A DNA stretch of 64,000 nt from Erwinia sp. JUb26. Its GTDB lineage: Bacteria; Pseudomonadota; Gammaproteobacteria; Enterobacterales; Enterobacteriaceae. A program made the position numbers and the translations under genes. Under the pieces are notes generated by a model. The model saw only the letters and a list, made by a program, of their open reading frames with translations, was not told the DNA's origin and did no database searches. Positions 9,271 to 19,270 of the stretch are shown piece by piece. How positions within the stretch are numbered: the stretch's first letter is position 1; each line of letters opens with the position of its first letter. The stretch lies in NCBI RefSeq assembly GCF_003751505.1, contig NZ_RJVB01000004.1, positions 248,001-312,000 of the forward strand, in the 5' to 3' direction.

Positions 9271-10650
9271 ATGCAGCACGAGATAGATCGGTACATATCA
9301 GTCATTCTTAATGAATGGATTCCCCTGAGAGCAAGCCTGCGCGAAGACACCGTCGCGTTGTTATCTCAAATAGCCGAAGCTGAGTCAGAAGCGCTGACCA
9401 GCCAATTCTATGACAGCATGCTGAAAGATCCCGATACCGCCTCACACCTCTCCTATGAACTGGTGCAGGTGCAGCTGAGCCGTTCACTGATCAAATGGTT
9501 AAAGGCCGTGCTCTGCGTGAAGACCGACGAGCTGGAACCGCTGGCCAGGCAGCAGTATCACATCGGCGGCGTGCATGCGCGGATCGGCATCCCCATTCAG
9601 TTTGTCCAGCGCGGCTCCCGCCAGATTAAGTACGGCATCTACCAGTATTTAAAAGCGCATGACGCCGATCGTGCGGTGATTTTTGAAGTGAAGCATTACT
9701 CCTCAATGGCCATTGATATGGCGATAGAATTAATGAGCCATGCTTATGCGATGTCTCATCACCGCGCCACGCAGAACGAAGAGTCCTATCGCCTGCACGT
9801 GCTGATGAACAATTCGGACCTCGAACAGGGCAAGCAACAGGCGGCGTTATCGAGCTGGGAAAACGGCGTGATGTACGATCTGATCAGCGGCGCCAGGAAG
9901 ACTGAGTCGTTAATCAGCCTGTCCAGTTCCGGGTTTGGCCTCTGGTTCCGCCATAAATGCGTGAAGAATTTCGGTGAAGATCGTAAGGTTAGCGAAATTC
10001 GCCAGTTTATTGAGGTCATCGACCGGGAAATTCTGGCCGTTGATACCAGTGTGGAGCTGGAGGTGAAACAAACGCAGGAACTGCTGCGCGTGATCCATTC
10101 CAACTGCCAGCAGATACATATGAATCTGGAAATGTTATTCAGCGACGCCGCGAATATGAAAGACGGCAAAGATGCGCTGACTAATCTGCTGAATAAACGC
10201 TATCTGCCGACGATATTAAAACATGAGGTGAGTCTGGCGATTGAAAATAAGCTGCCGCTGAGCGTGGCGATTATTGACGCCGACTATTTCAAGAAGATTA
10301 ATGACAAATGGGGCCATCCCGTTGGCGATCGCGCGCTGATGCATATTGCCGGACTGCTGGGCGATAATATCCGCTCAAGTGATTATCTGTTCCGCTACGG
10401 CGGGGAAGAGTTTTTGCTGATTCTGGTGGAGGCCGGTGAGTTCGACGCCCGCACCTCGCTGGAGCGGATTAGAAGAACGATCACCAGTACGCCTTTTGAA
10501 GTGCTGCCGGGGGAAACCATCCAGATTACCGTCAGTATTGGCTACGCGATCCATAACGGCCATCCGGACTACAACCTGCTGCTGAAAAACGCCGATGCCG
10601 CGCTGTACACCGCGAAGGGCAACGGCAGGAACCGCATCGAGCGTTTTTAA
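9271..10650 (+). CDS. dosC: Globin-coupled oxygen-sensing diguanylate cyclase (DosC/DgcO-like)
   Basis: Cytoplasmic haem sensor that makes cyclic di-GMP, 459 residues against 460 for E. coli DosC. The N-terminal globin domain (about 1-160) carries the proximal haem histidine in GGVHARIGIP (H102, equivalent to DosC H98) and a distal tyrosine in SQFYDSM (Y47, equivalent to Y43). A middle helical domain (about 170-295) links to a GGDEF domain (about 300-459). The active-site motif is GGEEF at 377-381, so it should be catalytically competent. The product-inhibition site RSSD is at 368-371, five residues before the motif. In E. coli dosC is followed by the phosphodiesterase dosP; no such gene is adjacent here. 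Likely role: oxygen-linked control of biofilm or motility. Confidence 0.9.
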   Translation: MQHEIDRYISVILNEWIPLRASLREDTVALLSQIAEAESEALTSQFYDSMLKDPDTASHLSYELVQVQLSRSLIKWLKAVLCVKTDELEPLARQQYHIGGVHARIGIPIQFVQRGSRQIKYGIYQYLKAHDADRAVIFEVKHYSSMAIDMAIELMSHAYAMSHHRATQNEESYRLHVLMNNSDLEQGKQQAALSSWENGVMYDLISGARKTESLISLSSSGFGLWFRHKCVKNFGEDRKVSEIRQFIEVIDREILAVDTSVELEVKQTQELLRVIHSNCQQIHMNLEMLFSDAANMKDGKDALTNLLNKRYLPTILKHEVSLAIENKLPLSVAIIDADYFKKINDKWGHPVGDRALMHIAGLLGDNIRSSDYLFRYGGEEFLLILVEAGEFDARTSLERIRRTITSTPFEVLPGETIQITVSIGYAIHNGHPDYNLLLKNADAALYTAKGNGRNRIERF

Positions 10651-10731
10651 ATTCGAAACTATCGCTCAGCGAATTAACTCCGTGGCGAAGCGTCCCTGCT
10701 CCACGCCACCCGGGGTCTGAGCGGAAGAGAA

Positions 10732-12408
10732 TTAACGCAAAGGCTTGCCGCGTACCGGCGCATCGCCCGCCACATAATAATCGGCGGTGCTGCGCGGCAG
10801 CGGCGTGCGGCCGCGAACGGCGTCGGCAATTTTTTCACCGATCATAATGGTGGTGGCATTCAGGTTACCGGTGATAATCAGCGGCATAATCGAAGCATCC
10901 ACCACGCGCAGGCCGTCCAGGCCGTGCACGCGCCCTTCTCCGTCGACCACCGCCATCTCGTCGTTGCCCATTTTACAGGTGCCGCACGGGTGATACGCCG
11001 TTTCGCCGTGGTTGCGCACAAACTCATCCAGCTCTGCGTCGGTCTGGTACGCGTCACCGGGGCTGATCTCTTTACCACGGAAGGCATCCAGCGCGGGCTG
11101 ATTGATAATCTCGCGGGTGATGCGGATCGCCGCGCGGAATTCAATCCAGTCCTCTTCATCGGCCATGTAGTTAAACAGAATGCTCGGATGCTGGCGCGGA
11201 TCGCGGGATTTCAGCTGCACGCGGCCGCGGCTTTTGGAACGCATCGAGCCGACGTGGCACTGGAAGCCGTGGGCTTCGACCGCGTTGGAGCCGTTGTAGT
11301 TAATCGCCACCGGCAGGAAGTGATACTGAATGTTCGGCCAGGCAAACGCGGCGTCGCTGCGGATAAAGCCACCGGCTTCAAACTGGTTGCTGGCGCCGAT
11401 GCCGGTGCCGTTAAACAGCCACTCCGCGCCGATTTTCGGCTGGTTCCACCATTTAAGCGCCGGGTAAAGCGAAACCGGCTCTTTGCACTCGTACTGCAGG
11501 TACATTTCCAAGTGGTCCTGCAGGTTCTCGCCCACGCCGGGCAGGTCGTGCACCACTGGAATATCAAACTGCTTTAACAGTTCGGCCGGGCCGACGCCGG
11601 AGCGCTGCAGGATCTGCGGCGAGGCAATCGCCCCGGCGGAAAGCAGCACCTCTTTACGGGCGCTGGCGCGATGCAGCGTATCGCCGTCACCCACCAGATA
11701 TTCCACGCCCACGGCGCGCTTGCCTTCAAACACGATGCGGTTGGTCAGCGCGTGGGTGATGATTTTCAGGTTCGGGCGTGGTTTCGCCTGGTCCAGATAG
11801 CCGCGTGCGGTGCTGGAGCGGCGGCCTTTCGGCGTCACGAAGCGATCCATCGGACTGAAGCCTTCCTGCTGATAGCCGTTCAGATCTTCGGTGCGCGGAT
11901 AACCGGCCTGCACGCCCGCTTCCACCATCGCCGCGAACAGCGGGTTGTTGCCCGCCTTCGGCGTGGTGATGCTCACCGGGCCGTCGCCGCCGTGCCAGTC
12001 GTTGGCCCCGGTGTCGCGGTTTTCCAGCTTGCGGTAGTACGGCAGGCAGTCGAGGTAGCTCCAGTTCTCCAGGCCGGGCTGCTGCGCCCAGCCGTCGAGA
12101 TCCATCGCGTTGCCGCGAATGTAGCACATGCCGTTAATCAGCGAGGAACCGCCCAGGCCTTTACCGCGCCCGCACTCCATACGGCGGTTGTTCATGTGCG
12201 GCTCAGGGTCGGTTTCATACGCCCAGTTATAGCGTTTTCCCTGTAGCGGGAAGGCCAGCGCCGCCGGCATCTGCGTGCGAAAATCAAAGCGATAGTCCGG
12301 GCCGCCCGCTTCCAGCAGCAGCACGTTCGTGTTTGCGTCTTCGGTCAGGCGGGTGGCCAGCACGTTGCCTGCCGAACCTGCACCGATAATAATGTAATCA
12401 AATTCCAT
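10732..12408 (-). CDS. betA: Choline dehydrogenase
   Basis: FAD-dependent GMC oxidoreductase that oxidises choline to betaine aldehyde, the first step of glycine-betaine synthesis, at the membrane. It has 558 residues (E. coli BetA has 556). The FAD dinucleotide-binding start is [21 protein letters not shown] signature 1 is [17 protein letters not shown]; signature 2 is [15 protein letters not shown]. The C-terminal HPCGTCKMG segment carries the catalytic histidine region. I chose the ATG at 12408 because AAGGAGCAACTC lies just before it; the frame stays open 18 codons further upstream into betB without support. It is the last gene of betI-betB-betA. Confidence 0.96.
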   Translation of the reverse strand: MEFDYIIIGAGSAGNVLATRLTEDANTNVLLLEAGGPDYRFDFRTQMPAALAFPLQGKRYNWAYETDPEPHMNNRRMECGRGKGLGGSSLINGMCYIRGNAMDLDGWAQQPGLENWSYLDCLPYYRKLENRDTGANDWHGGDGPVSITTPKAGNNPLFAAMVEAGVQAGYPRTEDLNGYQQEGFSPMDRFVTPKGRRSSTARGYLDQAKPRPNLKIITHALTNRIVFEGKRAVGVEYLVGDGDTLHRASARKEVLLSAGAIASPQILQRSGVGPAELLKQFDIPVVHDLPGVGENLQDHLEMYLQYECKEPVSLYPALKWWNQPKIGAEWLFNGTGIGASNQFEAGGFIRSDAAFAWPNIQYHFLPVAINYNGSNAVEAHGFQCHVGSMRSKSRGRVQLKSRDPRQHPSILFNYMADEEDWIEFRAAIRITREIINQPALDAFRGKEISPGDAYQTDAELDEFVRNHGETAYHPCGTCKMGNDEMAVVDGEGRVHGLDGLRVVDASIMPLIITGNLNATTIMIGEKIADAVRGRTPLPRSTADYYVAGDAPVRGKPLR

Positions 12409-12430
12409 GAGTTGCTCCTTTAAGCTGGGA

Positions 12431-13903
12431 TTAAAACACCGACTGGAAGGTGGCCATCTCAATCTGTACTGACTTCACCTGCGTGTAGTTTTGCAGGGTC
12501 ATCACGCCGTTTTCACGGCCGATGCCCGAGTGCTTGTAGCCGCCTACCGGCATTTCGGCGGCGGACTCGCCCCAGGTGTTGATCCAGCAGATACCGGCCT
12601 CAAGCTGGTGGATCACGCGGTGCGCACGGTTCAGGTCGCGGGTGACCACACCGGCGGCCAGGCCGAACTCGGTGCCGTTGGCGCGGCGAATCACTTCCTC
12701 TTCGTCGTCGTAGCTGAGGATCGACATTACCGGCCCGAAAATTTCTTCACGGACGATGGTCATCTCGTCACGGCAGTCGGTAAATACGGTGGGTGCCACC
12801 CACGCGCCGTCGTCGAAGCCTTCGCCGGTTAAGCGCTCGCCGCCGCACAGCACGCGTGCGCCTTCTGCCTTGCCGCTGTCGATAAAGCGCATCACGTTGT
12901 CGCGATGGGCGAAGCTGACCAGCGGGCCGAAGTTGGTTTGCGGATCGTTGAGGTCACCGGCGCGAATGCGGGAAACGCGGAAGCGGATTTTGGCTTCAAA
13001 CGCGCTCTTGAGGGCCGAAGGAATAAACACGCGGGTGCCGTTGGTGCAGACCTGGCCTGAACTGTAGAAGTTGGCCATCATGGCGATATCCGCCGCCAGA
13101 TCCAGATCGGCGTCGTCGAAGATAATCAGCGGCGATTTCCCGCCCAGCTCCATCGTCACCTCTTTCAGGGTCGAGCCTGCGGCGTTGGCCATCACTTTCT
13201 TGCCGCTCACCACGCCACCGGTAAAGGAGACTTTATCGATGCCCGGATGCTCGGTCAGCAGCTGTCCGGTGACCGCACCGATGCCCGGCAGGACGTTAAA
13301 CACGCCGTCCGGCACGCCCGCCTCGGTGTAGATTTCGGCCAGCTTCAGCGCAGTGAGGGGGGTGACTTCGCTTGGTTTGAAGATCATCGCGTTACCGGCG
13401 GCCAGCGCCGGGGCGGATTTCCACAGGGCGATCTGGATCGGGTAGTTCCACGCGCCGATGCCGGCGACCACACCCAGCGGTTCGCGGCGGGTGTAAACGA
13501 ATGAGGTTTCACGCAGCGGGATCTGCTGGCCTTCCAGCGACGGGGCCAGACCGGCGTAATACTCCAGCACGTCCGCACCGGTAACGATATCGACGCTGGC
13601 GGTTTCGCTCAGCGGTTTACCGGTGTCGAGAGTTTCCAGCTCCGCCAGCGCGTCGTTGCGCTCGCGCAGGATGTCGACCGCACGGCGTAAAATGCGTGAG
13701 CGTTCCATGGCGGTCATCGCGGCCCAGATTTTCTGGCCTTTACGCGCTGCGTTCACGGCGCGATCGACGTCGGCGGCACCGGCGGCATGCACCTGGGCCA
13801 GCACTTCACCGTTAGCGGGGTTGATGGTGTCGAAACGCTCACCGCTTTCTGCTGCGACGTAGCCGCCATCAATATAGAGTTTCTGCTCCGGGAATCGTGA
13901 CAT
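12431..13903 (-). CDS. betB: Betaine-aldehyde dehydrogenase
   Basis: NAD(P)-dependent aldehyde dehydrogenase that converts betaine aldehyde to the osmoprotectant glycine betaine. It has 490 residues, identical in length to E. coli BetB. The catalytic cysteine is in [10 protein letters not shown] (C286) and the general base glutamate in MELGGKSPL (E252), both at the E. coli numbering. The cofactor region includes [12 protein letters not shown] good ribosome site, AAGGAGATACC, precedes the ATG. It lies between betI and betA in the standard enterobacterial order. Nothing unusual is seen. Confidence 0.97.
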   Translation of the reverse strand: MSRFPEQKLYIDGGYVAAESGERFDTINPANGEVLAQVHAAGAADVDRAVNAARKGQKIWAAMTAMERSRILRRAVDILRERNDALAELETLDTGKPLSETASVDIVTGADVLEYYAGLAPSLEGQQIPLRETSFVYTRREPLGVVAGIGAWNYPIQIALWKSAPALAAGNAMIFKPSEVTPLTALKLAEIYTEAGVPDGVFNVLPGIGAVTGQLLTEHPGIDKVSFTGGVVSGKKVMANAAGSTLKEVTMELGGKSPLIIFDDADLDLAADIAMMANFYSSGQVCTNGTRVFIPSALKSAFEAKIRFRVSRIRAGDLNDPQTNFGPLVSFAHRDNVMRFIDSGKAEGARVLCGGERLTGEGFDDGAWVAPTVFTDCRDEMTIVREEIFGPVMSILSYDDEEEVIRRANGTEFGLAAGVVTRDLNRAHRVIHQLEAGICWINTWGESAAEMPVGGYKHSGIGRENGVMTLQNYTQVKSVQIEMATFQSVF

Positions 13904-13921
13904 GGTATCTCCTTTCTCAGG

Positions 13922-14512
13922 TTATTCGGTTCGTGCAAGCTGTTGACGAATAAAGCGGCTGGTCAGCGTCAGCGCCAGCTCTTCGTCAAACGGTTTGCCG
14001 CTTAGCGCGGCACGTAGCCAGAGGCCATCAATCAACGAGGCCAGTCCGTGCCCGGCAATGCGCGCCGCTTCTCGCGGCAGTTCCCTGCGAAATTCCACCA
14101 CTAACATGCTGAACAGCCTGCCGCTGCTGACCCGCTCCAGGCGGTGTAATGAAGGCTGATGCATGCTGCTGGACCAGAAATCCAGCCAGGCCTTCATGGC
14201 GGCGCTGTGGACCTGCGTTTTATCAAAGTTCCCTTCAACGATGGCGCACAAGCGGGCTTCTGCCCCGGCATCGACCAGCTTATCCAGCCGCGCCGCTACC
14301 GCGTCGCGCAGCTGGCGGGTCACATCACGCATGGTCGCTTCCAGCAGACCGTTCTTGTCTTTGAAGTAGTGGCTGATGATGCCGGTAGACACGCCAGCCC
14401 GCTTTGCAATCTGCACAATGGTGGCATCGTTAATGCCGACTTCATTGATGGTATTCAGCGTGGCATCTATCAGCTGTCTCCGCCTGATTGGCTGCATCCC
14501 TACCTTTGGCAT
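13922..14512 (-). CDS. betI: TetR-family choline-responsive repressor
   Basis: Repressor of the choline–betaine genes, released by choline in known systems. It has 196 residues (E. coli BetI has 195). It begins [19 protein letters not shown], with the TetR helix-turn-helix at about residues 30-52 ([19 protein letters not shown]). The C-terminal domain binds the inducer. It is first in the betIBA operon, divergent from betT, with a perfect palindrome between the two genes, which fits autoregulation plus control of betT. Confidence 0.96.
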   Translation of the reverse strand: MPKVGMQPIRRRQLIDATLNTINEVGINDATIVQIAKRAGVSTGIISHYFKDKNGLLEATMRDVTRQLRDAVAARLDKLVDAGAEARLCAIVEGNFDKTQVHSAAMKAWLDFWSSSMHQPSLHRLERVSSGRLFSMLVVEFRRELPREAARIAGHGLASLIDGLWLRAALSGKPFDEELALTLTSRFIRQQLARTE

Positions 14513-14560
14513 ATCCTCAACTCCACGAGTAAAACGAGACCCTAGTGTAACTTTTTATTG

Positions 14561-14574
14561 ATTGAACGTTCAAT
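14561..14574. promoter_or_regulatory. BetI operator palindrome
   Basis: The perfect 14-bp palindrome ATTGAACGTTCAAT lies in the betI–betT divergent intergenic region, 49 bp from the betI start and about 100 bp from the betT start. TetR-type repressors bind such dyads, and known BetI sites resemble this one. Control of both directions is inferred. Confidence 0.8.
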
Positions 14575-14677
14575 ATAAAATGTTTTGTTGCTAGTATGTA
14601 TGTGTTGCAGGCGATTCGTTACGAACCGCAAGTAATTGTTGTTAATTCTTTTGTTGAGTCAAAACCAGAGGTAATTG

Positions 14678-16708
14678 ATGAATAATCCACCTGCCAGTGA
14701 AAAGGACAAAATCAATCCCGTGGTGTTTTACACGTCCGCCGGGCTGATTTTGTTGTTTTCCCTGATGACGATTCTCTACAGCGACCTCATGGCGAGCTGG
14801 ATACTGCGCGCCGTTAACTGGGTTTCCGCCACGTTTGGCTGGTATTACATGCTGGCCGCCACGCTGTACGTGGTGTTTGTGATTTATATGGCCTGTTCGC
14901 GCTACGGGGCGATCAAACTGGGTCCCGAACAGTCGAAGCCGGAGTTCAGCATTCTGAGCTGGGCGGCGATGCTGTTTGCCGCAGGTATCGGTATCGATCT
15001 GATGTTCTTCTCCGTGGCCGAGCCGGTGACGCAGTATCTGCAGCCGCCGGAAGGCCAGGGGCAGACGATCGAAGCGGCCCGTCAGGCGATGGTCTGGACG
15101 CTGTTCCATTATGGCCTGACCGGCTGGTCGATGTACGCCCTGATGGGCATTGCGCTGGGTTACTTCAGCTACCGCTACAATCTGCCGCTGACCATTCGCT
15201 CTGCGCTCTACCCGATCTTTGGTAAACGTATCAACGGCCCCATCGGCCACACCGTGGATATCGCCGCAGTTATCGGCACCATCTTCGGTATCGCCACCAC
15301 GCTCGGAATTGGCGTGGTTCAGCTGAACTACGGGCTGAAGGTGCTGTTTGATATCCCGGAAGGGCTGGGGGCGCAGACTGCGTTAATCGTGCTGTCGGTG
15401 ATTATTGCCACGATTTCCGTCACCTCCGGCGTGGATAAGGGCATCCGCATTTTATCCGAGCTGAACGTGGCGCTGGCGCTGTTCCTGATCCTGTTCGTGC
15501 TGTTCTTCGGTAACACCGAATTCCTGCTGAACGCGCTGGTGCTGAACGTCGGGGACTACATCAACCGCTTTACCGGCATGACGCTGAATACCTTCGCCTT
15601 CGATCGCCCGGTCGAATGGATGAACAGCTGGACGCTGTTTTTCTGGGCGTGGTGGGTAGCCTGGTCACCGTTTGTTGGCCTGTTTCTCGCGCGTATTTCA
15701 CGCGGCCGTACCATTCGTGAGTTCGTGCTCGGCACGCTGATTATTCCGTTCACCTTTACCCTGCTGTGGCTGTCGGTGTTTGGTAACGCCGCGCTGTACG
15801 AGATTATTCACGGCGATGCGGGCTTCGGTCAGGAAGTGATGAACCACGCCGAGCGCGGCTTCTACAGCCTGCTGGCTCAGTACCCGGCGTTTAAATTCAG
15901 CGCCTCGGTGGCAACGATCACCGGCATGCTGTTCTACGTCACCTCGGCGGATTCCGGATCGCTGGTGCTGGGGAACTTTACCTGCAAACTGAAGGACATC
16001 AACAGCGACGCGCCGAACTGGATCCGTATTTTCTGGTCGGTCACCATCGGTTTGTTAACCCTGGGTATGCTGATGACGAACGGTATTTCCGCGCTGCAAA
16101 ATGCCACGGTGATTATGGGGCTGCCGTTCAGCTTTGTGATCTTCTTTGTGATGGCCGGTCTGTATAAATCCCTGAAGGTAGAAGACTACCGCCGGGTAAG
16201 CGCCAACCGTGATACGGCACCGTATCTGGCTAGCGCGCATGACCGCCTGACCTGGAAGAAACGCCTGTCGCGCCTGATGAACTATCCCGGCTCGCGCTAT
16301 ACCGAGCAGATGATGCAGGGCGTGGTTTATCCGGCGATGCAGGACGTGGCGAAGGAGCTTGAGCTGCGCGGTGGCAAAGTGATGCTGGAAAGCCTGCCGG
16401 CGCAGGAAGGGGAAGATCTCGGCCATCTCGAGCTTCGCGTACACCTTGGTGACGAGCAGGACTTCGTCTATCAGGTGTGGCCGCAGAAATACTCGGTGCC
16501 GGGCTTTACCTATCGCGCCCGCAGCGGCAAATCCAGCTACTTCCGTCTGGAAACCTTCCTGCTGGAGGGCAGCCAGGGCAACGACCTGATGGACTACAGC
16601 AAGGAGCAGGTGATTATCGATATTCTCGATCAGTACGAGCGTCACCTGAACTTTATCCACCTTAACCGCGAAGCGCCGGGTAACAACCTGACCTTCCCGG
16701 ATATGTAA
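14678..16708 (+). CDS. betT: High-affinity choline transporter, BCCT family
   Basis: Proton-driven choline importer of the inner membrane that feeds BetA/BetB under osmotic stress. It has 676 residues (E. coli BetT has 677). Twelve membrane segments fill roughly residues 10-510. The BCCT signature is read as WAWWVAWSPFVGLFLARISRG then RTIREF. The long cytoplasmic C-terminal tail (about 515-676), linked to osmosensing in BetT, is complete. The ATG at 14678 follows AGAGG with good spacing; the TTG three bases upstream is in frame but less likely. Divergent from betI and followed by a hairpin terminator. Confidence 0.96.
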   Translation: MNNPPASEKDKINPVVFYTSAGLILLFSLMTILYSDLMASWILRAVNWVSATFGWYYMLAATLYVVFVIYMACSRYGAIKLGPEQSKPEFSILSWAAMLFAAGIGIDLMFFSVAEPVTQYLQPPEGQGQTIEAARQAMVWTLFHYGLTGWSMYALMGIALGYFSYRYNLPLTIRSALYPIFGKRINGPIGHTVDIAAVIGTIFGIATTLGIGVVQLNYGLKVLFDIPEGLGAQTALIVLSVIIATISVTSGVDKGIRILSELNVALALFLILFVLFFGNTEFLLNALVLNVGDYINRFTGMTLNTFAFDRPVEWMNSWTLFFWAWWVAWSPFVGLFLARISRGRTIREFVLGTLIIPFTFTLLWLSVFGNAALYEIIHGDAGFGQEVMNHAERGFYSLLAQYPAFKFSASVATITGMLFYVTSADSGSLVLGNFTCKLKDINSDAPNWIRIFWSVTIGLLTLGMLMTNGISALQNATVIMGLPFSFVIFFVMAGLYKSLKVEDYRRVSANRDTAPYLASAHDRLTWKKRLSRLMNYPGSRYTEQMMQGVVYPAMQDVAKELELRGGKVMLESLPAQEGEDLGHLELRVHLGDEQDFVYQVWPQKYSVPGFTYRARSGKSSYFRLETFLLEGSQGNDLMDYSKEQVIIDILDQYERHLNFIHLNREAPGNNLTFPDM

Positions 16709-16718
16709 ATGCAGTCCC

Positions 16719-16745
16719 GCACGCGGCGTTCTGCCGCGTGCTTTC
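16719..16745. terminator. Rho-independent terminator after betT
   Basis: A perfect 9-bp stem (GCACGCGGC / GCCGCGTGC) with a 5-base loop, followed by TTT on the plus strand, sits between convergent betT and the SDR gene and probably ends both transcripts. Confidence 0.85.
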
Positions 16746-16750
16746 CCCCC

Positions 16751-17518
16751 TCAGTTCATTACCAGCCCGCCATCCACATTCAGCGTTTGTCCGGTAACAA
16801 ATTCGCTCCAGTCCGACGCCAGGAACAGCACCGGCCCGGTGATATCCTCCACGCCTGCCACCCGCCTGAGCGGGGTTTGTGCCTCCAGCGCTGCGCGGAC
16901 ATCCTGCCGCGTTGTGCGGCTGGCATCCGTTGGGTAAACCAGCCCGGGCGCCACGCAGTTGACGCGAATACCCAGCGGACCCAGCTCGGCCGCCAGCGTG
17001 CGGCTGAAGCCGATCAGCGCCGCCTTGGCGGTAATGTAGTCGTGATAGGGAACGGACGGGCGGGCAACCAGATCGCTGACCAGATTGACGATGCTGCCGC
17101 GCGTGCGGGACCGCATCAGCGGCAGCGCGGCCTGGCAGACCTGATACGCCGCGCCGACCGCGCCGTCAAACTGCGTCTGCCAGGCGGACCACGGCGTTTC
17201 CCAGAAGCGCGGGCGGTTATCGGTATCGAAAACGTAAGGCGCAAAGGCGTTATTGACCACCGCATCCAGGCGGCCGCAAGACGTGGCGATGCGATCCATC
17301 AGCGCGGCCACCTGTTCCGCCGAGGTGACATCGGCCTGGACGGCCAGCGCTTCCCCGCCCAGCGCCCGGCATTCTGCCACCACCTCCCCGGCGGCGGCGG
17401 CATTACGCAGGTAGTTCACTACCACCAGCGCCCCTTCGGCGGCAAAGGCTTTGGCGATCGCCGCGCCGATTCCCCGGCTGGCACCGCTGACCAGGATTGT
17501 ACGATTGGCAAATTTCAC
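16751..17518 (-). CDS. Short-chain dehydrogenase/reductase, last gene of the TPP-riboswitch operon
   Basis: NAD(P)-dependent oxidoreductase of the classical SDR family, 255 residues. The cofactor loop is SGASRGIGAA (residues 11-20). The catalytic set is S148, Y161 and K165 (YITAK). The usual NNAG is NNAF (89-92). Family automatic names tend to be '3-oxoacyl-ACP reductase', but nothing here points to fatty-acid elongation. It overlaps the stop of the binding protein by four bases, so it belongs to the operon that begins with LuxE and LuxC homologues. An inferred role is to reduce the aldehyde made by the LuxE/LuxC pair to an alcohol; the reverse direction is also possible. Confidence 0.85.
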   Translation of the reverse strand: MKFANRTILVSGASRGIGAAIAKAFAAEGALVVVNYLRNAAAAGEVVAECRALGGEALAVQADVTSAEQVAALMDRIATSCGRLDAVVNNAFAPYVFDTDNRPRFWETPWSAWQTQFDGAVGAAYQVCQAALPLMRSRTRGSIVNLVSDLVARPSVPYHDYITAKAALIGFSRTLAAELGPLGIRVNCVAPGLVYPTDASRTTRQDVRAALEAQTPLRRVAGVEDITGPVLFLASDWSEFVTGQTLNVDGGLVMN

Positions 17519-18519
17519 TGGGCGGCTCCGTTCGGGATCAGGTCGGATTTCACCACCTCACTCATATCCAGCGAGCGTGAAATGATTCCAAGGCGGGTAA
17601 AGGCATCCGCGCCCTGCTGCATCAGTGCCATATCGAAATGCCCCAGCCCCGCTTTTTGCGTGGTGGCGGAAACGCTGGAGAGATTACGCAGCTTAATCAC
17701 TTCGAGGTTGATCGCCTCATCCCGTCCGTTAATCGCCCGGGTCACGGCAATTTTTGCCGCTTCCTGCGGTTCAGCAATCATCCACGCGGCGCTGTCGCGA
17801 TACGCACTCAGAAAGCGCGTCAGCAGCGGTTTTTTCGTCCGCCAGGTCTGCTCGGTGACCACAAAGATATCGCTGGGCACGTTGAGGTAGTCTTTCACCT
17901 CGATCACATTGACCTCCGGCAGCCCCTTGAGGCGGCCCGTCAGCAGGCCGGTATCGGTGGCGGCGGTGGCATCCACCTGTCCCTGGATCAGCGGCGCGAA
18001 GTTCAGCAGCCCGGTGACTTCCAGCTTCACGTCGGCTTCGCCCATGCCCGCCTGGTTCAGCAGCACCTGCAGGTTCTGCCGCGTACCGCTGGACAGGCTG
18101 TAAACGCCAATCCGCTTGCCCTTCAGATCGGCAGGCCTGGTGATGCCGGACGCTTTTGGTGCCACCACGTTGAACACGTTCTGCGGATAGATATTGTAAA
18201 TCGCGATCAGCTTCTCCCCTTTATCCAGAGCGTGATAGAAGGAGGCCGGATCGGTGAAGGCAACGTCCGCCCTACCGGTCAGCATGGTCTGGATGGCCGA
18301 AGCACCGCCGGTGCCGGGCACGTAATCCAGCGCGATGCCCTGCTTTTTAAAGAACCCTTTATCCGGTTCGGCCAGCAGGTTGGTGATTTCGCTAATCGGC
18401 TGGCTCCAGCCCGCCACGGTGACGGTTTCTTCGCCGTGCGCCAGCGCGGGCAGGCTGCCGAACAGCAGGCCAAAAACGAGGGAGAACGACGAGCTAAGAC
18501 GGCAGAACGGTCGGGACAT
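17515..18519 (-). CDS. NMT1/THI5-like ABC transporter substrate-binding protein
   Basis: Periplasmic binding protein of the SsuA/NrtA/ThiY group, 334 residues. It has a signal peptide ending ...GSLPALA near residue 27, then VTVAGWSQPISEITNLLAEPDKGFFKKQG in typical NMT1-family arrangement, a GGASAIQTMLTGRADVAF ligand-site region and LKGKRIGVYSLSSGTRQNL. ThiY homologues bind pyrimidine precursors of thiamin, while others bind sulfonates or nitrate. The TPP riboswitch in front of the operon makes a thiamin-related ligand the best inference. It is next to its own permease and ATPase. The ligand itself is unknown. Confidence 0.85.
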   Translation of the reverse strand: MSRPFCRLSSSFSLVFGLLFGSLPALAHGEETVTVAGWSQPISEITNLLAEPDKGFFKKQGIALDYVPGTGGASAIQTMLTGRADVAFTDPASFYHALDKGEKLIAIYNIYPQNVFNVVAPKASGITRPADLKGKRIGVYSLSSGTRQNLQVLLNQAGMGEADVKLEVTGLLNFAPLIQGQVDATAATDTGLLTGRLKGLPEVNVIEVKDYLNVPSDIFVVTEQTWRTKKPLLTRFLSAYRDSAAWMIAEPQEAAKIAVTRAINGRDEAINLEVIKLRNLSSVSATTQKAGLGHFDMALMQQGADAFTRLGIISRSLDMSEVVKSDLIPNGAAQ

Positions 18520-18520
18520 T

Positions 18521-19270
18521 TTAATGATTCCTGTGATGGCGCAGCAGAACGCGTTCCAGCGTCAGCGCGGCGTGATAAAAAAGCATTCCGAGCACGGTGA
18601 TAACGACCAGCAGGGCAAACATCAGCGCCGAATCCATCACCCCCTGTGCGGCGATGATCGATGCCCCCAGCCCGGCGCGACCGCCGATAAACTCACCGAC
18701 GACGGCCCCGACCAGCGCCAGCACTACCGCCATCCGCAGACCGGCGAGAATCACCGGCAGCGCGGTGGGCAGCTTCAGCCGCCAGAGCGTTTGCAGGCGC
18801 GTTGCCCCGAGCATGCGGAACAGTTCAAGGCGGGCGGGATCGACCCGCGTCAGGCCAACCACGGTGTTTTCCATCAGCGGGAAGAAGCAGATCAGGGCGG
18901 TGATTACCACCGTTGAGGTCATACCGAAACCGAACCAAATAATAAACAGCGGGCCGAGCGCCAGTTTGGGGATCACCTGGCTGGCGACGATATACGGGTG
19001 CAGCAGCCGCCGCAGAAAGCCAACCTCAGCCAGCACGATTCCAACCGGCAGGCCGATGGCGCAGCCCAGCGCCAGGCCGAAGGACATCTCCAGCGCGGTG
19101 GTAAAAATATGCGGCCACAGCCGTCCGCTGGCGAGTTCCTGCCACAGGGTCTGGTAAACCTGGCCGGGGGCGGGGACCACCAGCGGGGAGACCCCACCCA
19201 TGCGGCAGGCCAGTTCCCAGCCCGCCAGCAGGATCAGCAGCAGCAGGATCGCGCAGAGCCTGGCCCTCAT
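18521..19270 (-). CDS. ABC transporter permease (ThiX/SsuC-like)
   Basis: Inner-membrane permease of the nitrate/sulfonate/ThiX class, 249 residues with about six membrane segments. The cytoplasmic EAA loop reads FRMLGATRLQTLWRLKLPTA followed by LPVILAGLRMA, the normal pattern. I start it at the ATG at 19270, which overlaps the stop of the ATPase gene as ATGA, instead of the frame's earlier start 12 codons upstream inside the ATPase. The stop is one base before the binding-protein start. Works with the neighbouring ATPase and NMT1-type binding protein. Confidence 0.88.
   Translation of the reverse strand: MRARLCAILLLLILLAGWELACRMGGVSPLVVPAPGQVYQTLWQELASGRLWPHIFTTALEMSFGLALGCAIGLPVGIVLAEVGFLRRLLHPYIVASQVIPKLALGPLFIIWFGFGMTSTVVITALICFFPLMENTVVGLTRVDPARLELFRMLGATRLQTLWRLKLPTALPVILAGLRMAVVLALVGAVVGEFIGGRAGLGASIIAAQGVMDSALMFALLVVITVLGMLFYHAALTLERVLLRHHRNH

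Noticed and set aside
16709-17890. 393-codon open frame starting after betT, antisense to the SDR and binding-protein genes
   Set aside because: Runs through the betT terminator and opposite two clear genes; composition (Arg/His/Gln-rich) is typical of a shadow frame.
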